From Streptococcus oralis (GTDB lineage: Bacteria; Bacillota; Bacilli; Lactobacillales; Streptococcaceae), in the NCBI RefSeq assembly GCF_016127915.1, contig NZ_CP066059.1, forward strand, positions 62,001-126,000: a DNA stretch of 64,000 bases, given 5' to 3'. The notes below the pieces were generated by a model. The model did no database searches. It saw nothing but the letters and a program-made list of their open reading frames with translations, and was not told the origin of the DNA. Made by a program: the position numbers and the translations under genes. Of this stretch, positions 46,278-56,929 are shown in pieces (the stretch's first letter is position 1; each line of letters begins with the position of its first letter).

Positions 46278-48563
46278 ATGTATAGATACCCAGTAGTCAT
46301 CCATTTTCACCGAAAAAATGGGGATTATGCCGCTTGTTCATTCAGTAGAAAACAGGCAGATGTTAAAGAAAATTTGTATTATGAAAATGACTATTTTGGA
46401 GCAAAATTCTCCTTTACAGTCACAAGTGCAGAAAGGCTCGATTCTTTGACCTTTTCTGTCGAAATAGATGGTAAGACAAAAGACTATCTTCTACGGTTTA
46501 ACTATTATCCACTGTTGACTGAGGTTTGGATTTTGGATGGTGATGAGACGGTTTATTATTCTGAAAATCCAGCCATTGCAAGTCCTTGCTATAAAGATCG
46601 AAACCCGTTTGCTTTTGATAAAGCCTTTCACAGTGAAAGTTTTGATCACCATTGGGGATACCAAGGAGAGTTGGGCTATAGTATCTCTGACTATCAGACA
46701 AGTTTTAAACTCTGGGCTCCAACCGCTACAGCAGTCCAAGTGGTCGTTTATGAAAATACAAGTAACGACGCGCCGATTTGGAAAACCTTTAATCTTGAGC
46801 GTGGGAATAGCTATTCATACAGTCATAAGTACAATACCATTGGTGTTTGGAGTGTAGATTTAGACGAAAATCTTGCAGGTAAAGCCTATCAGTATCAGAT
46901 TGAGTTTCCACACCATCAGACTTTGACACGAGATCCTTACACTATTGCTACAAGCCCTGACGGGAAACGTTCCGTCATTCTCTCTCAGCAAGATAGACAG
47001 GTAGAAGGATTTAAAGTCAAGCATGGGACAGACGCTCCTTGGCGTTTGGAAAACCCATGTAAAGCGGTTATCTGTGAGATGCACATTCGTGATTTTACAA
47101 AATCGCCGACGTCTGGAGTGGCAGAGCATCTCCGTGGAACTTTCCTTGGCGCTGCGCAGACAGGAACGGTTAACCAGTATGGTCAAGCAACAGCCTTTGA
47201 CTATATCAAAGAACTCGGCTGTAATTATGTTCAACTCCAACCAATCTTTGATCGCCATAAGGAATATGACGAGGACGGGAATGTAACCTATAACTGGGGC
47301 TATGACCCTCAAAACTACAATGCACCAGAACCAAGTTTCTCAAGTAATCCAGATGATCCTGGACAGGTTATTCGAGACCTCAAGACCATGATTCAGGCAT
47401 ATCATGATGCGGGAATCGGTGTTATTATGGATGTCGTTTACAACCATACTTTCTCAACGGTTGATGCACCTTTCCAAACAACTGTCCCTGATTATTACTA
47501 TCGTATGAATCCAGATGGAACCTTCCAAAACGGAACAGGTGTAGGAAATGAAACCGCAAGCGAACACGAAATGTACCGCAAGTATATGATTGACTCACTC
47601 CTTTATTGGGTGAAAGAATACAATATTGACGGTTTCCGTTTCGACTTGATGGGAATTCACGATGTCAAAACCATGCAGGCAATTCGTTGGGCGCTAGATG
47701 AGGTTGATCCCCGTATTATCACTTATGGAGAAGGCTGGGATATGGGAACCGGTCTTGCACCTTATGACAAGGCCAAGAAAGACAATGCCTACCAGATGCC
47801 AAATATTGGATTCTTCAACGACGATCAGCGTGATGCCATCAAAGGAGGAGAAGTTTACGGCTCAATCAAGGCAGGATTTGTTAGCGGTGCAGCTACAGAA
47901 CCGATTGTAGCCAAAGCTATTCTTGGTAGCCGAGAGTTGGGTTCATATCTTAGTCCAAACCAAGTTCTTAACTACGTGGAAGCCCACGATAATTACAACT
48001 TACATGATTTGTTAGTAACCCTTCATCCAGAACACAGTTCAGATAAGATTATGCGCCAGGTCGAGACGGCAACAGCGATGAGCATTCTTATGCAAGGAAT
48101 GTCCTTTATAGAGCTAGGTCAAGAATTTGGACGCACCAAACTCCTTGCTACTGGAGAAAATGGCGAGCTGACTGCGGCAGATAGAGAACGTGCCATGAAT
48201 AGTTACAATGCTCCAGATAGTGTCAACCAGGTCAACTGGGATTTAATCAATGAGAGACAAGAGAGCATTGACTTTATTCGCCAGATTATTCGCCTAAAAA
48301 CACAAACACGTGCTTTCTCTTATCCTACATATGAAGAAGTTTATCGTCATGTCTTTGTCCATACAGCTGCTGAAAATAGTGGGTGGATTGTTTACGAGAT
48401 TCATGGTGAAGCAGAGCACTTATTGGTGGTATTCAATGCTAAAGGAACTTCTTTTTACTTTGAAAATGCAGGAAATCTTGAAATGCTGGTATCCAATAGT
48501 CGTTCTCAAGAGTCTAATGTGATTGATGATATCAGCGTTGCAGTCTTGAAGGTACTTTCATAG
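46278..48563 (+). CDS. pulA: Type I pullulanase (cytoplasmic debranching enzyme)
   Basis: A 761-residue GH13 enzyme that cleaves alpha-1,6 bonds in pullulan, limit dextrins and glycogen. N-terminal carbohydrate-binding and CBM48-like domains (about 1-255) precede the catalytic barrel with YNWGYDPQNYN near 337 (the type I signature), IMDVVYNHTF near 382, GFRFDLMG with the nucleophile near 455, and YGEGWDMG near 486. There is no signal peptide, so it works on intracellular glycogen, in keeping with the glg operon nearby. The upstream promoter is not clear. Confidence 0.95.
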   Translation: MYRYPVVIHFHRKNGDYAACSFSRKQADVKENLYYENDYFGAKFSFTVTSAERLDSLTFSVEIDGKTKDYLLRFNYYPLLTEVWILDGDETVYYSENPAIASPCYKDRNPFAFDKAFHSESFDHHWGYQGELGYSISDYQTSFKLWAPTATAVQVVVYENTSNDAPIWKTFNLERGNSYSYSHKYNTIGVWSVDLDENLAGKAYQYQIEFPHHQTLTRDPYTIATSPDGKRSVILSQQDRQVEGFKVKHGTDAPWRLENPCKAVICEMHIRDFTKSPTSGVAEHLRGTFLGAAQTGTVNQYGQATAFDYIKELGCNYVQLQPIFDRHKEYDEDGNVTYNWGYDPQNYNAPEPSFSSNPDDPGQVIRDLKTMIQAYHDAGIGVIMDVVYNHTFSTVDAPFQTTVPDYYYRMNPDGTFQNGTGVGNETASEHEMYRKYMIDSLLYWVKEYNIDGFRFDLMGIHDVKTMQAIRWALDEVDPRIITYGEGWDMGTGLAPYDKAKKDNAYQMPNIGFFNDDQRDAIKGGEVYGSIKAGFVSGAATEPIVAKAILGSRELGSYLSPNQVLNYVEAHDNYNLHDLLVTLHPEHSSDKIMRQVETATAMSILMQGMSFIELGQEFGRTKLLATGENGELTAADRERAMNSYNAPDSVNQVNWDLINERQESIDFIRQIIRLKTQTRAFSYPTYEEVYRHVFVHTAAENSGWIVYEIHGEAEHLLVVFNAKGTSFYFENAGNLEMLVSNSRSQESNVIDDISVAVLKVLS

Positions 48564-48574
48564 TAAATGCCACA

Positions 48575-48605
48575 AAAAGGTTTAGTTAACTCTAGACCTT
48601 TTTTG
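48575..48605 (+). terminator. Terminator after pulA
   Basis: AAAAGGTTTAG (48575-48585) pairs with CTAGACCTTTT (48592-48602), one G-T pair, followed by T. Confidence 0.75.
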
Positions 48606-48701
48606 ATTTTTATTGAAAAACCAATATCTAATAGGAATAAATTTCAAATAATTTGAAGAATCAAGTTTGTGAAAAAAATATCAATATTTTCTAAAAAGGG
48701 G

Positions 48702-48729
48702 TTGTAATTTTCTGAAAATTTGATAAAAT
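48702..48729 (+). promoter_or_regulatory. Promoter of gapN
   Basis: TTGTAA (48702-48707), 16 bases, TAAAAT (48724-48729) with an extended TGA. The spacer is almost filled by a CodY box. Confidence 0.65.
48706..48720. promoter_or_regulatory. Perfect CodY box in the gapN promoter
   Basis: AATTTTCTGAAAATT matches the CodY consensus AATTTTCWGAAAATT at all 15 positions. Between -35 and -10, binding would block RNA polymerase when branched-chain amino acids are abundant. Confidence 0.7.
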
Positions 48730-48760
48730 AAGGTTTAATCATTTTCAGGAGGAAGAGAAT

Positions 48761-50185
48761 TTGACAAATTATCAGAATTTAGTGAATGGAAAATGGAAAT
48801 CATCAGAGAATGAAATTGCCATCTATTCTCCCATCAATCAAGAAAAGCTGGGTACAGTACCTGCTATGAGTCAGGTTGAAGTAGATGAGGCTATGAAAGC
48901 AGCGCGTACAGCTCTCCCAGCATGGCGTGATTTAGCACCAGTTGAGCGTGCAGCCTATTTGCATAAGACAGCAGACATTTTGGAACGAGATAAAGAAAAA
49001 ATTGGTACCATTCTTGCCAAAGAGGTTGCAAAAGGGATTAAAGCAGCCATTGGAGAAGTAGTACGTACAGCAGATTTGATCCGTTTTGCTGCTGAGGAAG
49101 GTCTCCGTATTACTGGACAAGCAATGGAAGGTGGCGGTTTTGAAGCTGCAAGTAAAAACAAACTAGCCATTGTCCGTCGTGAGCCAGTTGGAGTTGTCTT
49201 AGCTATCGCGCCATTTAACTACCCAGTCAACCTTTCTGGATCCAAGATTGCTCCGGCTTTGATTGCAGGGAATGTTGTTATGTTTAAGCCACCAACGCAA
49301 GGATCTATTTCTGCTCTCTTGCTAGCTAAAGCATTTGACGAAGCAGGAATCCCAGCAGGTGTCTTTAACACTATCACTGGACGTGGTTCTGAAATCGGAG
49401 ACTACATCATCGAACACAAGGAAGTGAACTTCATTAACTTTACAGGTTCAACACCGATTGGTGAGCGTATCGGTCGTTTGGCTGGTATGCGCCCAATTAT
49501 GCTGGAGCTTGGTGGGAAAGATGCAGCAATTGTCTTAGAAGATGCAGATTTAGAAAATGCAGCTAAGCAGATCGTAGGTGGTGCCTTTAGCTACTCTGGT
49601 CAACGTTGTACTGCTATCAAACGTGTTTTGGTTGTGGAAAGCGTAGCAGACAGATTGGCTGAATTGCTCCAAGCTGAAGTTGCTAAGCTAACAGTGGGGG
49701 ATCCATTTGACAATGCAGATATCACACCTGTTATTGATAATGCTTCAGCTGATTTCATCTGGGGATTGATTGAAGATGCTCAGGAAAAAGGAGCCAAAGC
49801 GCTCAGCACAATCAAACGTGAGAACAATCTCATTTGGCCAGGACTTTTTGATTATGTCACAAGAGATATGAAATTAGCCTGGGAAGAACCATTTGGACCT
49901 GTTCTCCCAATTATCCGTGTCGCTGATGCGAATGAAGCAATAGAAATTGCTAATGAATCAGAGTTCGGTCTTCAATCTTCAGTCTTTACAAATGACTTTA
50001 AGAAGGCGTTTGAAATTGCTGAAAAACTTGAAGTGGGTACCGTTCATATTAATAATAAAACACAGCGTGGACCAGATAATTTCCCATTCCTTGGTGTAAA
50101 GGGTTCTGGTGCAGGAGTACAAGGAATTAAATACAGTATCGAAGCGATGACAAATGTCAAATCCATTGTTTTTGATGTGAAATAA
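48761..50185 (+). CDS. gapN: NADP-dependent (non-phosphorylating) glyceraldehyde-3-phosphate dehydrogenase
   Basis: A 474-residue aldehyde dehydrogenase that oxidises glyceraldehyde-3-phosphate directly to 3-phosphoglycerate, making NADPH and bypassing ATP production. Catalytic C283 (GQRCTAIKR) and E249 (MLELGGKD) match S. mutans GapN within one residue; NFTGSTPIGERIG near 226-238 is the coenzyme loop. The start is TTG preceded by an excellent AGGAGG site. Together with zwf it is a main NADPH source in streptococci. Confidence 0.96.
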   Translation: MTNYQNLVNGKWKSSENEIAIYSPINQEKLGTVPAMSQVEVDEAMKAARTALPAWRDLAPVERAAYLHKTADILERDKEKIGTILAKEVAKGIKAAIGEVVRTADLIRFAAEEGLRITGQAMEGGGFEAASKNKLAIVRREPVGVVLAIAPFNYPVNLSGSKIAPALIAGNVVMFKPPTQGSISALLLAKAFDEAGIPAGVFNTITGRGSEIGDYIIEHKEVNFINFTGSTPIGERIGRLAGMRPIMLELGGKDAAIVLEDADLENAAKQIVGGAFSYSGQRCTAIKRVLVVESVADRLAELLQAEVAKLTVGDPFDNADITPVIDNASADFIWGLIEDAQEKGAKALSTIKRENNLIWPGLFDYVTRDMKLAWEEPFGPVLPIIRVADANEAIEIANESEFGLQSSVFTNDFKKAFEIAEKLEVGTVHINNKTQRGPDNFPFLGVKGSGAGVQGIKYSIEAMTNVKSIVFDVK

Positions 50186-50190
50186 TCTAT

Positions 50191-50225
50191 AAAATCAGGA
50201 AAATAGCTTCCTGATTTTATTTTAT
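50191..50225 (+). terminator. Terminator after gapN
   Basis: A perfect 11-base stem (50191-50201 with 50208-50218, loop of 6) is followed by TTTTATTTTATT. Confidence 0.85.
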
Positions 50226-50390
50226 TCAAAAAAATACAGTTTAAAATTGATAAAAAACGAATATTCTGGTATTATAATAAAAAAATATATGGAAATTGTT
50301 TCGTATTCTATTTTCTGGATATCTTTTTTAAAATGCTAGGAAATTTTTTGAAGGCTTTCATAAAAAAATATGATTTCCTTCGTAAATTAC

Positions 50391-50419
50391 TTGAAAGTTA
50401 TCTTAAAAGAGTGTATAAT
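50391..50419 (+). promoter_or_regulatory. Promoter of the glgBCDA operon
   Basis: TTGAAA (50391-50396), 17 bases, TATAAT (50414-50419). This is among the best promoters in the window. Confidence 0.8.
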
Positions 50420-50426
50420 AGAATTA

Positions 50427-50441
50427 TAGAAAACGCTTACA
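50427..50441. promoter_or_regulatory. cre (CcpA) site at the glg operon
   Basis: TAGAAAACGCTTACA differs from WTGNAANCGNWNNCW at one base. It covers positions about +2 to +16 from the predicted start, a roadblock position suiting carbon catabolite repression. Confidence 0.65.
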
Positions 50442-50457
50442 AAAGAAAGGGGATTGA

Positions 50458-52353
50458 ATGAATAATCAAGAAGCATTAAGAACCTTTACTACAGGTGAGA
50501 ACTTTCACCTTCAGCATTATTTAGGGGCGCATAGAGAGGAAAAAAACGGAGAAATAGGCTATACCTTTAGGGTTTGGGCCCCAAATGCACAAGCAGTTCA
50601 TCTAGTTGGGGATTTTACTAATTGGGTTGAGAATCAGATTCCTATGGTTCGTAATGAAGCAGGTGTTTGGGAAGTCTTTACGAGTCAAGCTCAGGAAGGT
50701 CAGATTTATAAATATCATATCACGCGTGCAAATGGTTACCAGATTATGAAGATTGATCCTTTGGCAGTTTATTTTGAAGCTAGACCAGGTACAGGAGCAG
50801 TTCTGACCAATATCCGTGAAAAGAAATGGAAAGATGGTCTTTGGCTAGCACGTCGCAAACGTTTGGGATTTTTCGAGAGACCAGTTAATATATACGAGGC
50901 CCATGCAGGATCTTGGAAGAGAAATCCAGATGGTAGTCCCTATACTTTTTCGCAACTGAAGGACGAGTTGATTCCATACTTAGTTGAGATGAACTATACA
51001 CATATTGAGTTCATGCCTTTAATGGCTCACCCACTTGGATTGAGCTGGGGCTATCAACTTATGGGTTATTTTGCTTTTGAACATTCCTATGGTACACCTG
51101 AGGAATTCCAAGATTTCGTAGAAGAGTGTCATATAAATAATATCGGTGTTATCGTAGACTGGGTTCCAGGTCATTTCACTATTAATGATGATGCCTTGGC
51201 ATATTATGATGGTACACCAACTTTTGAATACCAAGACCACAACAAGGCTCATAACTACGGTTGGGGTGCGCTGAATTTTGACCTCGGAAAAAATGAGGTC
51301 CAGTCTTTCTTGATTTCAAGTATTAAATTTTGGATTGATTTTTACCATTTAGATGGTATTCGGGTCGATGCAGTGAGCAATATGCTGTATCTAGATTATG
51401 ATAATGCTCCTTGGACTCCAAACAAAGACGGTGGAAACCTTAATTACGAGGGTTATTATTTCCTTCAACGTTTGAATACAGTTGTCAAGCTAGCTCATCC
51501 AGATATCATGATGATTGCAGAAGAAAGTTCATCAGCGACAAAGATTACTGGCATGAAAGAAATGGGTGGTCTTGGATTTGACTATAAATGGAATATGGGC
51601 TGGATGAACGATATCCTCCGTTTCTACGAGGAAGATCCGATTTATCGCAAGTATGACTTTAATCTTGTGACTTTTAGCTTTATGTATGTCTTCAATGAAA
51701 ACTATCTCTTGCCTTTCTCACATGATGAAGTAGTTCATGGTAAGAAGAGTATGATGCATAAGATGTGGGGGGATCGCTACAATCAGTTCGCTGGTCTGCG
51801 CAATCTCTACACCTATCAAATTTGTCATCCAGGTAAGAAACTCTTGTTCATGGGTAGTGAGTACGGGCAATTCCTCGAGTGGAAGTCTGAGGAGCAGTTG
51901 GAGTGGTCTAATCTAGAAGATCCGATGAATGCCAAGATGAAGCATTTTACTTCTCAACTCAATCAATTCTATAAAGACCATCGCTGTCTGTGGGAAATTG
52001 ATACTAGTTACGATGGCATCGAGATTATCGATGCTGATAATAGAGATCAGAGTGTCCTTTCCTTTATTCGTAAGGGCAAGAAGGACGAAATGTTAGTCTG
52101 TGTCTTTAATATGGCACCAGTTGAACGTAAGGACTTTACGATTGGTTTACCTGTTGCAGGTATTTACGAAGAAGTTTGGAATACAGAATTAGAAGAATGG
52201 GGAGGTGTGTGGAAAGAGCACAATCAAACAGTTCAGACTCAAGAAGGCTTATGGAAAGATTATGAGCAGACTTTGACCTTTACCTTGCCTGCCATGGGAG
52301 CAAGCATCTGGAAGATCAAGCGTCGTTTGAAACCAGCTAAGAAAAAAGAATAA
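50458..52353 (+). CDS. glgB: 1,4-alpha-glucan branching enzyme
   Basis: A 631-residue GH13 branching enzyme that moves alpha-1,4 segments to alpha-1,6 positions. A CBM48 domain (about 20-130, [19 protein letters not shown]) precedes the barrel with YEAHAGSW near 147, [10 protein letters not shown] near 231, the nucleophile in [12 protein letters not shown] near 302, and MIAEES near 349. It is first in glgBCDA with an AAGGGG ribosome site. The gap of 159 bases to glgC is the only sizeable gap in the operon and holds no clear terminator. Confidence 0.97.
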   Translation: MNNQEALRTFTTGENFHLQHYLGAHREEKNGEIGYTFRVWAPNAQAVHLVGDFTNWVENQIPMVRNEAGVWEVFTSQAQEGQIYKYHITRANGYQIMKIDPLAVYFEARPGTGAVLTNIREKKWKDGLWLARRKRLGFFERPVNIYEAHAGSWKRNPDGSPYTFSQLKDELIPYLVEMNYTHIEFMPLMAHPLGLSWGYQLMGYFAFEHSYGTPEEFQDFVEECHINNIGVIVDWVPGHFTINDDALAYYDGTPTFEYQDHNKAHNYGWGALNFDLGKNEVQSFLISSIKFWIDFYHLDGIRVDAVSNMLYLDYDNAPWTPNKDGGNLNYEGYYFLQRLNTVVKLAHPDIMMIAEESSSATKITGMKEMGGLGFDYKWNMGWMNDILRFYEEDPIYRKYDFNLVTFSFMYVFNENYLLPFSHDEVVHGKKSMMHKMWGDRYNQFAGLRNLYTYQICHPGKKLLFMGSEYGQFLEWKSEEQLEWSNLEDPMNAKMKHFTSQLNQFYKDHRCLWEIDTSYDGIEIIDADNRDQSVLSFIRKGKKDEMLVCVFNMAPVERKDFTIGLPVAGIYEEVWNTELEEWGGVWKEHNQTVQTQEGLWKDYEQTLTFTLPAMGASIWKIKRRLKPAKKKE

Positions 52354-52512
52354 TGGGTTGTTGATGATATTTTTTAGATTTTAAAAACAGATGTACTTGT
52401 ATTGGACTTGAAACACAAGAGAAATGGATTTCCTATTATTTTTATAAAAAAGTTTGATTTCCGACCTTCTTTCGATTTTAACGTTCACATGTCTTTATAA
52501 AAGGAGTAGAAA

Positions 52513-53655
52513 ATGAAGAATGAAATGCTAGCTTTGATCCTTGCGGGTGGGCAAGGAACACGTCTCGGAAAACTCACTCAAAGCATTGCCAAACCGGCAG
52601 TGCAATTCGGTGGGCGCTACCGTATCATTGACTTCGCTCTTTCCAACTGTGCAAACTCTGGAATCCATAATGTTGGTGTGATTACTCAGTACCAACCTCT
52701 TGCTTTGAATAACCATATCGGAAATGGTTCTAGCTGGGGATTGGATGGCATCAGTTCAGGTGTCTCTATTTTACAACCTTATTCAGCCAGCGAAGGAAAC
52801 CGTTGGTTTGAAGGGACTAGTCACGCTATCTACCAAAACATTGACTACATCGACAGTGTTAATCCTGAGTATGTTTTGATTCTTTCTGGTGACCACATCT
52901 ACAAGATGGACTACGATGACATGCTTCAGTCCCATAAGGATAACAATGCCAGTTTGACAGTAGCAGTCCTAGACGTACCTCTCAAAGAAGCTAGCCGTTT
53001 TGGTATCATGAATACAGATGCCAATAACCGTATCGTTGAATTCGAAGAAAAACCTGCGCAACCTAAGTCTACAAAGGCTTCTATGGGAATTTATATTTTT
53101 GACTGGAAACGACTTCGCAATATGCTTGTTGCTGCTGAAAAGAGCAATGTGGATATGTCAGACTTTGGGAAGAACGTTATCCCTAACTATCTCGAGTCTG
53201 GTGAAAGTGTCTATGCTTATGAATTTAATGGCTACTGGAAAGATGTTGGTACGATTGAGTCACTTTGGGAAGCCAATATGGAGTACATTTCGCCAGAAAA
53301 TGCTTTGGATAGCCGCAATCGTCAATGGAAAATTTACTCAAGAAACTTGATTTCACCACCCAACTTCTTTGGAGCACATGCACACGTTGAAGATTCATTG
53401 GTCGTGGATGGCTGTTTTGTAGATGGAACTGTTAAACGTTCGATTCTTTCAACAGAAGCACAAGTACGTGAAGGTGCTGAGGTCGTTGATTCTGTCATCA
53501 TGAGCGGAGCTATTATTGGCTATGGAGCAAAGATTACTCGTGCTATTATTGGTGAGGGTGCCATTATTGCAGACGGCGTAGAGATTGACGGAACTGACGA
53601 AGTACAAGTAGTAGGATACAATGAAGTAGTGGGGGTAGCAACAGATGAAGATTGA
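52513..53655 (+). CDS. glgC: Glucose-1-phosphate adenylyltransferase, catalytic subunit
   Basis: A 380-residue ADP-glucose pyrophosphorylase. The pyrophosphorylase motif [15 protein letters not shown] at 9-23 and [19 protein letters not shown] at about 27-45 are intact, with [10 protein letters not shown] near 125 and a left-handed beta-helix C-terminus (about 280-380). It supplies ADP-glucose to GlgA and, in Firmicutes, works as a GlgC/GlgD heterotetramer. It overlaps glgD by 11 bases. Confidence 0.97.
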   Translation: MKNEMLALILAGGQGTRLGKLTQSIAKPAVQFGGRYRIIDFALSNCANSGIHNVGVITQYQPLALNNHIGNGSSWGLDGISSGVSILQPYSASEGNRWFEGTSHAIYQNIDYIDSVNPEYVLILSGDHIYKMDYDDMLQSHKDNNASLTVAVLDVPLKEASRFGIMNTDANNRIVEFEEKPAQPKSTKASMGIYIFDWKRLRNMLVAAEKSNVDMSDFGKNVIPNYLESGESVYAYEFNGYWKDVGTIESLWEANMEYISPENALDSRNRQWKIYSRNLISPPNFFGAHAHVEDSLVVDGCFVDGTVKRSILSTEAQVREGAEVVDSVIMSGAIIGYGAKITRAIIGEGAIIADGVEIDGTDEVQVVGYNEVVGVATDED

Positions 53656-54784
53656 TAAATATTCAGCCATTTTAGGAAACACAGTTGGTTTTCATGATAT
53701 GTCAACGTTAACAGAACACCGTCCGGTGGCTAGCTTGCCTTTCGGTGGGAAATACCGTTTGATTGACTTCCCCCTTTCCAGTCTTGCAAACGCAGGTGTT
53801 CGTAGTATCTTTGGTATTTTCCAACAAGATAATATCAGCTCAGTATTCGACCATATCCGTTCAGGTCGTGAGTGGGGCTTGTCCACCCTTCTAAGTCACT
53901 ACTATCTAGGAATTTATAATACTCGTGTTGAAAGCAGTACAGTTGGAAAAGAGTATTACCAACAGCTTCTTACCTACTTGAGACGTTCAGGTTCAAACCA
54001 AACCGTTTCGATTAACTGCGATGTGCTGGTGAATATTGACTTGAATCAAGTCTTCCATCTACACAATACAACGAAAGGTCCGATCACAGTTGTATATAAG
54101 AAACTTCCGAAGAAAGACATTTCAGATGTGAATGCTATCTTAGAAATTGATGAAACAGACCATGTTCGTTCGCATAAACTCTTTGATAACAAGTCTACGG
54201 ATGAACTCTTCAACATGTCTACAGATATCTTTGTTGTGGATACTCCTTGGTTGATTGAACAACTTGAAGAAGAGGCTCAGAAAGAATATCCTGAAAAGCT
54301 GCGCTATGTTCTTCGTGATTTAGCTGCAAAAGAAGGAGCTTTTGCTTACGAATACACAGGCTACTTAGCGAACATTCATTCTGTTCAGTCCTATTATCAA
54401 GCAAACATCGATATGCTTGAATCTAAAAAATTCTACTCTCTTTTCTCACCAAATCAAAAGATTTATACAAAAGTTAAGAATGAAGAACCAACCTACTACG
54501 CGAATACTTCAAAAGTAAGTACTTCTCAGTTTGCTTCTGGTAGTATCATTGAGGGTGAAGTAGTTCAGTCAGTCCTATCTCGTAACATTTATGTTCACAA
54601 AGATAGTGTGGTGAAGGACAGCATTTTATTCCCTCGTGTTGTGATTGGGCAAGGAGCCCAGGTTGAATATGCCATTCTAGACAAGGGAGTTGAGGTTGCG
54701 GACGGTGTTGTCATTCGAGGCACAGCAGAACATCCAGTTGTAGTGAAGAAGGGTGAAACAGTAACAGAGGATATTTATTCATGA
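53645..54784 (+). CDS. glgD: Glucose-1-phosphate adenylyltransferase, GlgD subunit
   Basis: A 379-residue GlgC paralogue. The N-terminal glycine-rich catalytic loop (GGQGTRL in GlgC) is replaced by [19 protein letters not shown], so the protein is unlikely to catalyse alone; the RxxDFPLSS sugar-phosphate region and beta-helix remain. Known GlgD proteins raise the activity of GlgC in a mixed complex. It overlaps glgC at the 5' end and glgA by four bases (ATGA), consistent with coupled, stoichiometric synthesis. Confidence 0.95.
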   Translation: MKIDKYSAILGNTVGFHDMSTLTEHRPVASLPFGGKYRLIDFPLSSLANAGVRSIFGIFQQDNISSVFDHIRSGREWGLSTLLSHYYLGIYNTRVESSTVGKEYYQQLLTYLRRSGSNQTVSINCDVLVNIDLNQVFHLHNTTKGPITVVYKKLPKKDISDVNAILEIDETDHVRSHKLFDNKSTDELFNMSTDIFVVDTPWLIEQLEEEAQKEYPEKLRYVLRDLAAKEGAFAYEYTGYLANIHSVQSYYQANIDMLESKKFYSLFSPNQKIYTKVKNEEPTYYANTSKVSTSQFASGSIIEGEVVQSVLSRNIYVHKDSVVKDSILFPRVVIGQGAQVEYAILDKGVEVADGVVIRGTAEHPVVVKKGETVTEDIYS

Positions 54785-56214
54785 AAATTTTATTTGTAGC
54801 GGCAGAAGGAGCACCATTTTCAAAAACAGGTGGTTTGGGCGATGTCATTGGCGCACTTCCCAAATCACTTGTAAAAGCGGGGCACGAAGTTGCAGTTTTC
54901 TTGCCTTATTATGATATGGTAGAAGCTAAGTTCGGAGACCAGATAGAGGATGTTCTTCACTTTGAAGTTAGTGTGGGATGGCGTAGACAGTATTGTGGTA
55001 TTAAGAAAACTGTTTTGAATGGGGTTACCTTCTACTTCATTGATAATCAATATTATTTCTTCCGTGGTCATGTGTACGGTGATTTTGACGATGGTGAACG
55101 CTTCGCCTTTTTCCAACTGGCTGCTCTTGAAGCTATGGAACGCATCGGCTTTATCCCTGACCTTCTCCATGTTCATGACTACCACACAGCCATGATTCCC
55201 TTCTTGTTAAAAGAAAAGTACCATTGGATTCAGGCTTATCAAGGAATCAGAACCGTTTTAACCATTCACAATTTGGAATTCCAAGGTCAATTTTCTGAAG
55301 GAATGTTGTGGGATTTGTTCGGTGTTGGGTTTGAACGCTATGCTGATGGCACTCTTCGCTGGAATGATTGCCTTAACTGGATGAAGGCTGGTATCCTATA
55401 TGCAGATCGTGTCTCAACCGTATCTCCTAGCTATGCGCATGAGATTATGACCAGTCAGTTCGGTTGCGGTTTGGACCAGATTCTTCGCATGGAGTCAGGT
55501 AAGGTTTCAGGTATTGTCAATGGTATTGACGCAGATCTTTATAATCCTCAAACAGACCCGCTTTTAGACTATCATTTTGATAAGGAAGATTTGTCTGGAA
55601 AAGCTCAAAACAAAGCAAAATTACAAGAGAGAGTTGGGTTGCCTGTGAGAGCAGATGTCCCTCTAGTTGGGATTGTCTCTCGATTGACACGCCAAAAAGG
55701 TTTTGATGTCGTTGTAGAAAGCTTGCATCGTTTCTTACAGGAGGACGTTCAAATCGTTCTTTTAGGAACAGGTGACCCAGCTTTTGAACAGTCCTTCTCC
55801 TGGTTTGCGCAAGTCTATCCTGACAAACTATCAGCAAATATCACTTTTGATGTCAAACTTGCTCAAGAAATCTACGCAGCTTGTGATCTATTCCTCATGC
55901 CAAGTCGTTTTGAACCATGTGGTTTGTCTCAAATGATGGCGATGCGCTATGGAACTCTACCATTGGTTCATGAGGTTGGTGGTTTGCGTGATACGGTTCA
56001 ATCCTTCAATCCGATCGAAGGAACTGGTACTGGATTTAGCTTTGACAATTTAACACCATACTGGCTTAACTGGAGTTTCCAAACAGCCTTGGATGTCTAT
56101 AAGCATCAGCCAGACGTTTGGAGAAATCTACAAAAACAAGCTATGGAATGTGATTTCTCATGGGATACAGCTTGCAAGTCTTATCTTGACTTGTACCATA
56201 GTTTAGTCAACTAA
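54781..56214 (+). CDS. glgA: Glycogen synthase
   Basis: A 477-residue GT5 glycosyltransferase that elongates alpha-1,4-glucan from ADP-glucose. K15 in KTGGLGDV is the ADP-glucose-binding lysine; [12 protein letters not shown] is near 134-145, and the C-terminal GT-B half has [10 protein letters not shown] near 300 and the catalytic-glutamate region [13 protein letters not shown] near 378-390. It is last in the glg operon and is followed by a strong terminator. Confidence 0.97.
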   Translation: MKILFVAAEGAPFSKTGGLGDVIGALPKSLVKAGHEVAVFLPYYDMVEAKFGDQIEDVLHFEVSVGWRRQYCGIKKTVLNGVTFYFIDNQYYFFRGHVYGDFDDGERFAFFQLAALEAMERIGFIPDLLHVHDYHTAMIPFLLKEKYHWIQAYQGIRTVLTIHNLEFQGQFSEGMLWDLFGVGFERYADGTLRWNDCLNWMKAGILYADRVSTVSPSYAHEIMTSQFGCGLDQILRMESGKVSGIVNGIDADLYNPQTDPLLDYHFDKEDLSGKAQNKAKLQERVGLPVRADVPLVGIVSRLTRQKGFDVVVESLHRFLQEDVQIVLLGTGDPAFEQSFSWFAQVYPDKLSANITFDVKLAQEIYAACDLFLMPSRFEPCGLSQMMAMRYGTLPLVHEVGGLRDTVQSFNPIEGTGTGFSFDNLTPYWLNWSFQTALDVYKHQPDVWRNLQKQAMECDFSWDTACKSYLDLYHSLVN

Positions 56215-56220
56215 TAGATA

Positions 56221-56249
56221 AAATCGTATGATTCTTTCATACGATTTTT
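56221..56249 (+). terminator. Terminator of the glg operon
   Basis: A perfect 11-base stem (AAATCGTATGA 56221-56231 with TCATACGATTT 56237-56247, loop of 5) ending in five T. Confidence 0.85.
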
Positions 56250-56275
56250 GGGCTGTTTAGAAAAGAGGAGAAGTG

Positions 56276-56920
56276 ATGACTCAAGTAATGGGGCTCTGTG
56301 TTATGGATGTTGATGGCACTCTGATAGCAGAGGAAGTGATTGATCTTTTAGGAAAAGAAGCAGGTTGCGAAGAAGAAATATCGCAGATTACAAGCCAGGC
56401 AATGCGAGGCGAACTGGACTTTGAAACAAGCTTACGAGCGAGAGTGGCTTTGTTAAAAGGTCTTCCGGTTTCGGTCTTTGATACTGTCTTCAAATCCATC
56501 AATCTGTCCAAGAATGCTCAAGAATTTATCTCCATACTTCAAAAGAAGGGCATTCTAGTCGGTCTAGTGTCTGGTGGATTTGCACCAATAGTTGAGAGAT
56601 TAGTAAAATCCCTTGGCATCTCCTATTTTTCTGCCAACCAGTTGGAAGTCAAAGACGGTTTTTTAACAGGTCGACTAGTTGGTGAAATTGTGACAGCCCA
56701 AGAAAAACAAGCCACTCTTGAGAAATGGAAAAAAGAACTGAAACTTCCCAAAGAAAGAACGATTGCTATCGGTGATGGTGCCAATGACCTCTTGATGTTA
56801 AAGTCAGCAGGATGTGGTATTGCATTTTGTGCCAAAGAGGTCGTAAAAACAGAGATAACTTGTCATATAGATACGAGGGATCTTTTAGAAGTTCTACCTT
56901 TGATTGATTTCTTAGAATGA
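56276..56920 (+). CDS. serB: HAD-family phosphatase, phosphoserine phosphatase-like
   Basis: A 214-residue HAD (IB) enzyme with nucleophile motif MDVDGTL (D11, D13), motif II VSGGFAPIVERL near 95-106, Lys in the KWKKELK region near 150 and motif IV IGDGANDLLMLKSAG near 160-174, all typical of SerB. It would release L-serine from phosphoserine. The ATG at 56276 has GAGGAG 5 bases upstream; a GTG at 56273 is too close to it. The next gene follows by nine bases; together they hint at serine/glycerate metabolism, though SerB-like HADs can have other substrates. Confidence 0.82.
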   Translation: MTQVMGLCVMDVDGTLIAEEVIDLLGKEAGCEEEISQITSQAMRGELDFETSLRARVALLKGLPVSVFDTVFKSINLSKNAQEFISILQKKGILVGLVSGGFAPIVERLVKSLGISYFSANQLEVKDGFLTGRLVGEIVTAQEKQATLEKWKKELKLPKERTIAIGDGANDLLMLKSAGCGIAFCAKEVVKTEITCHIDTRDLLEVLPLIDFLE

Positions 56921-56929
56921 GAGGGAACT

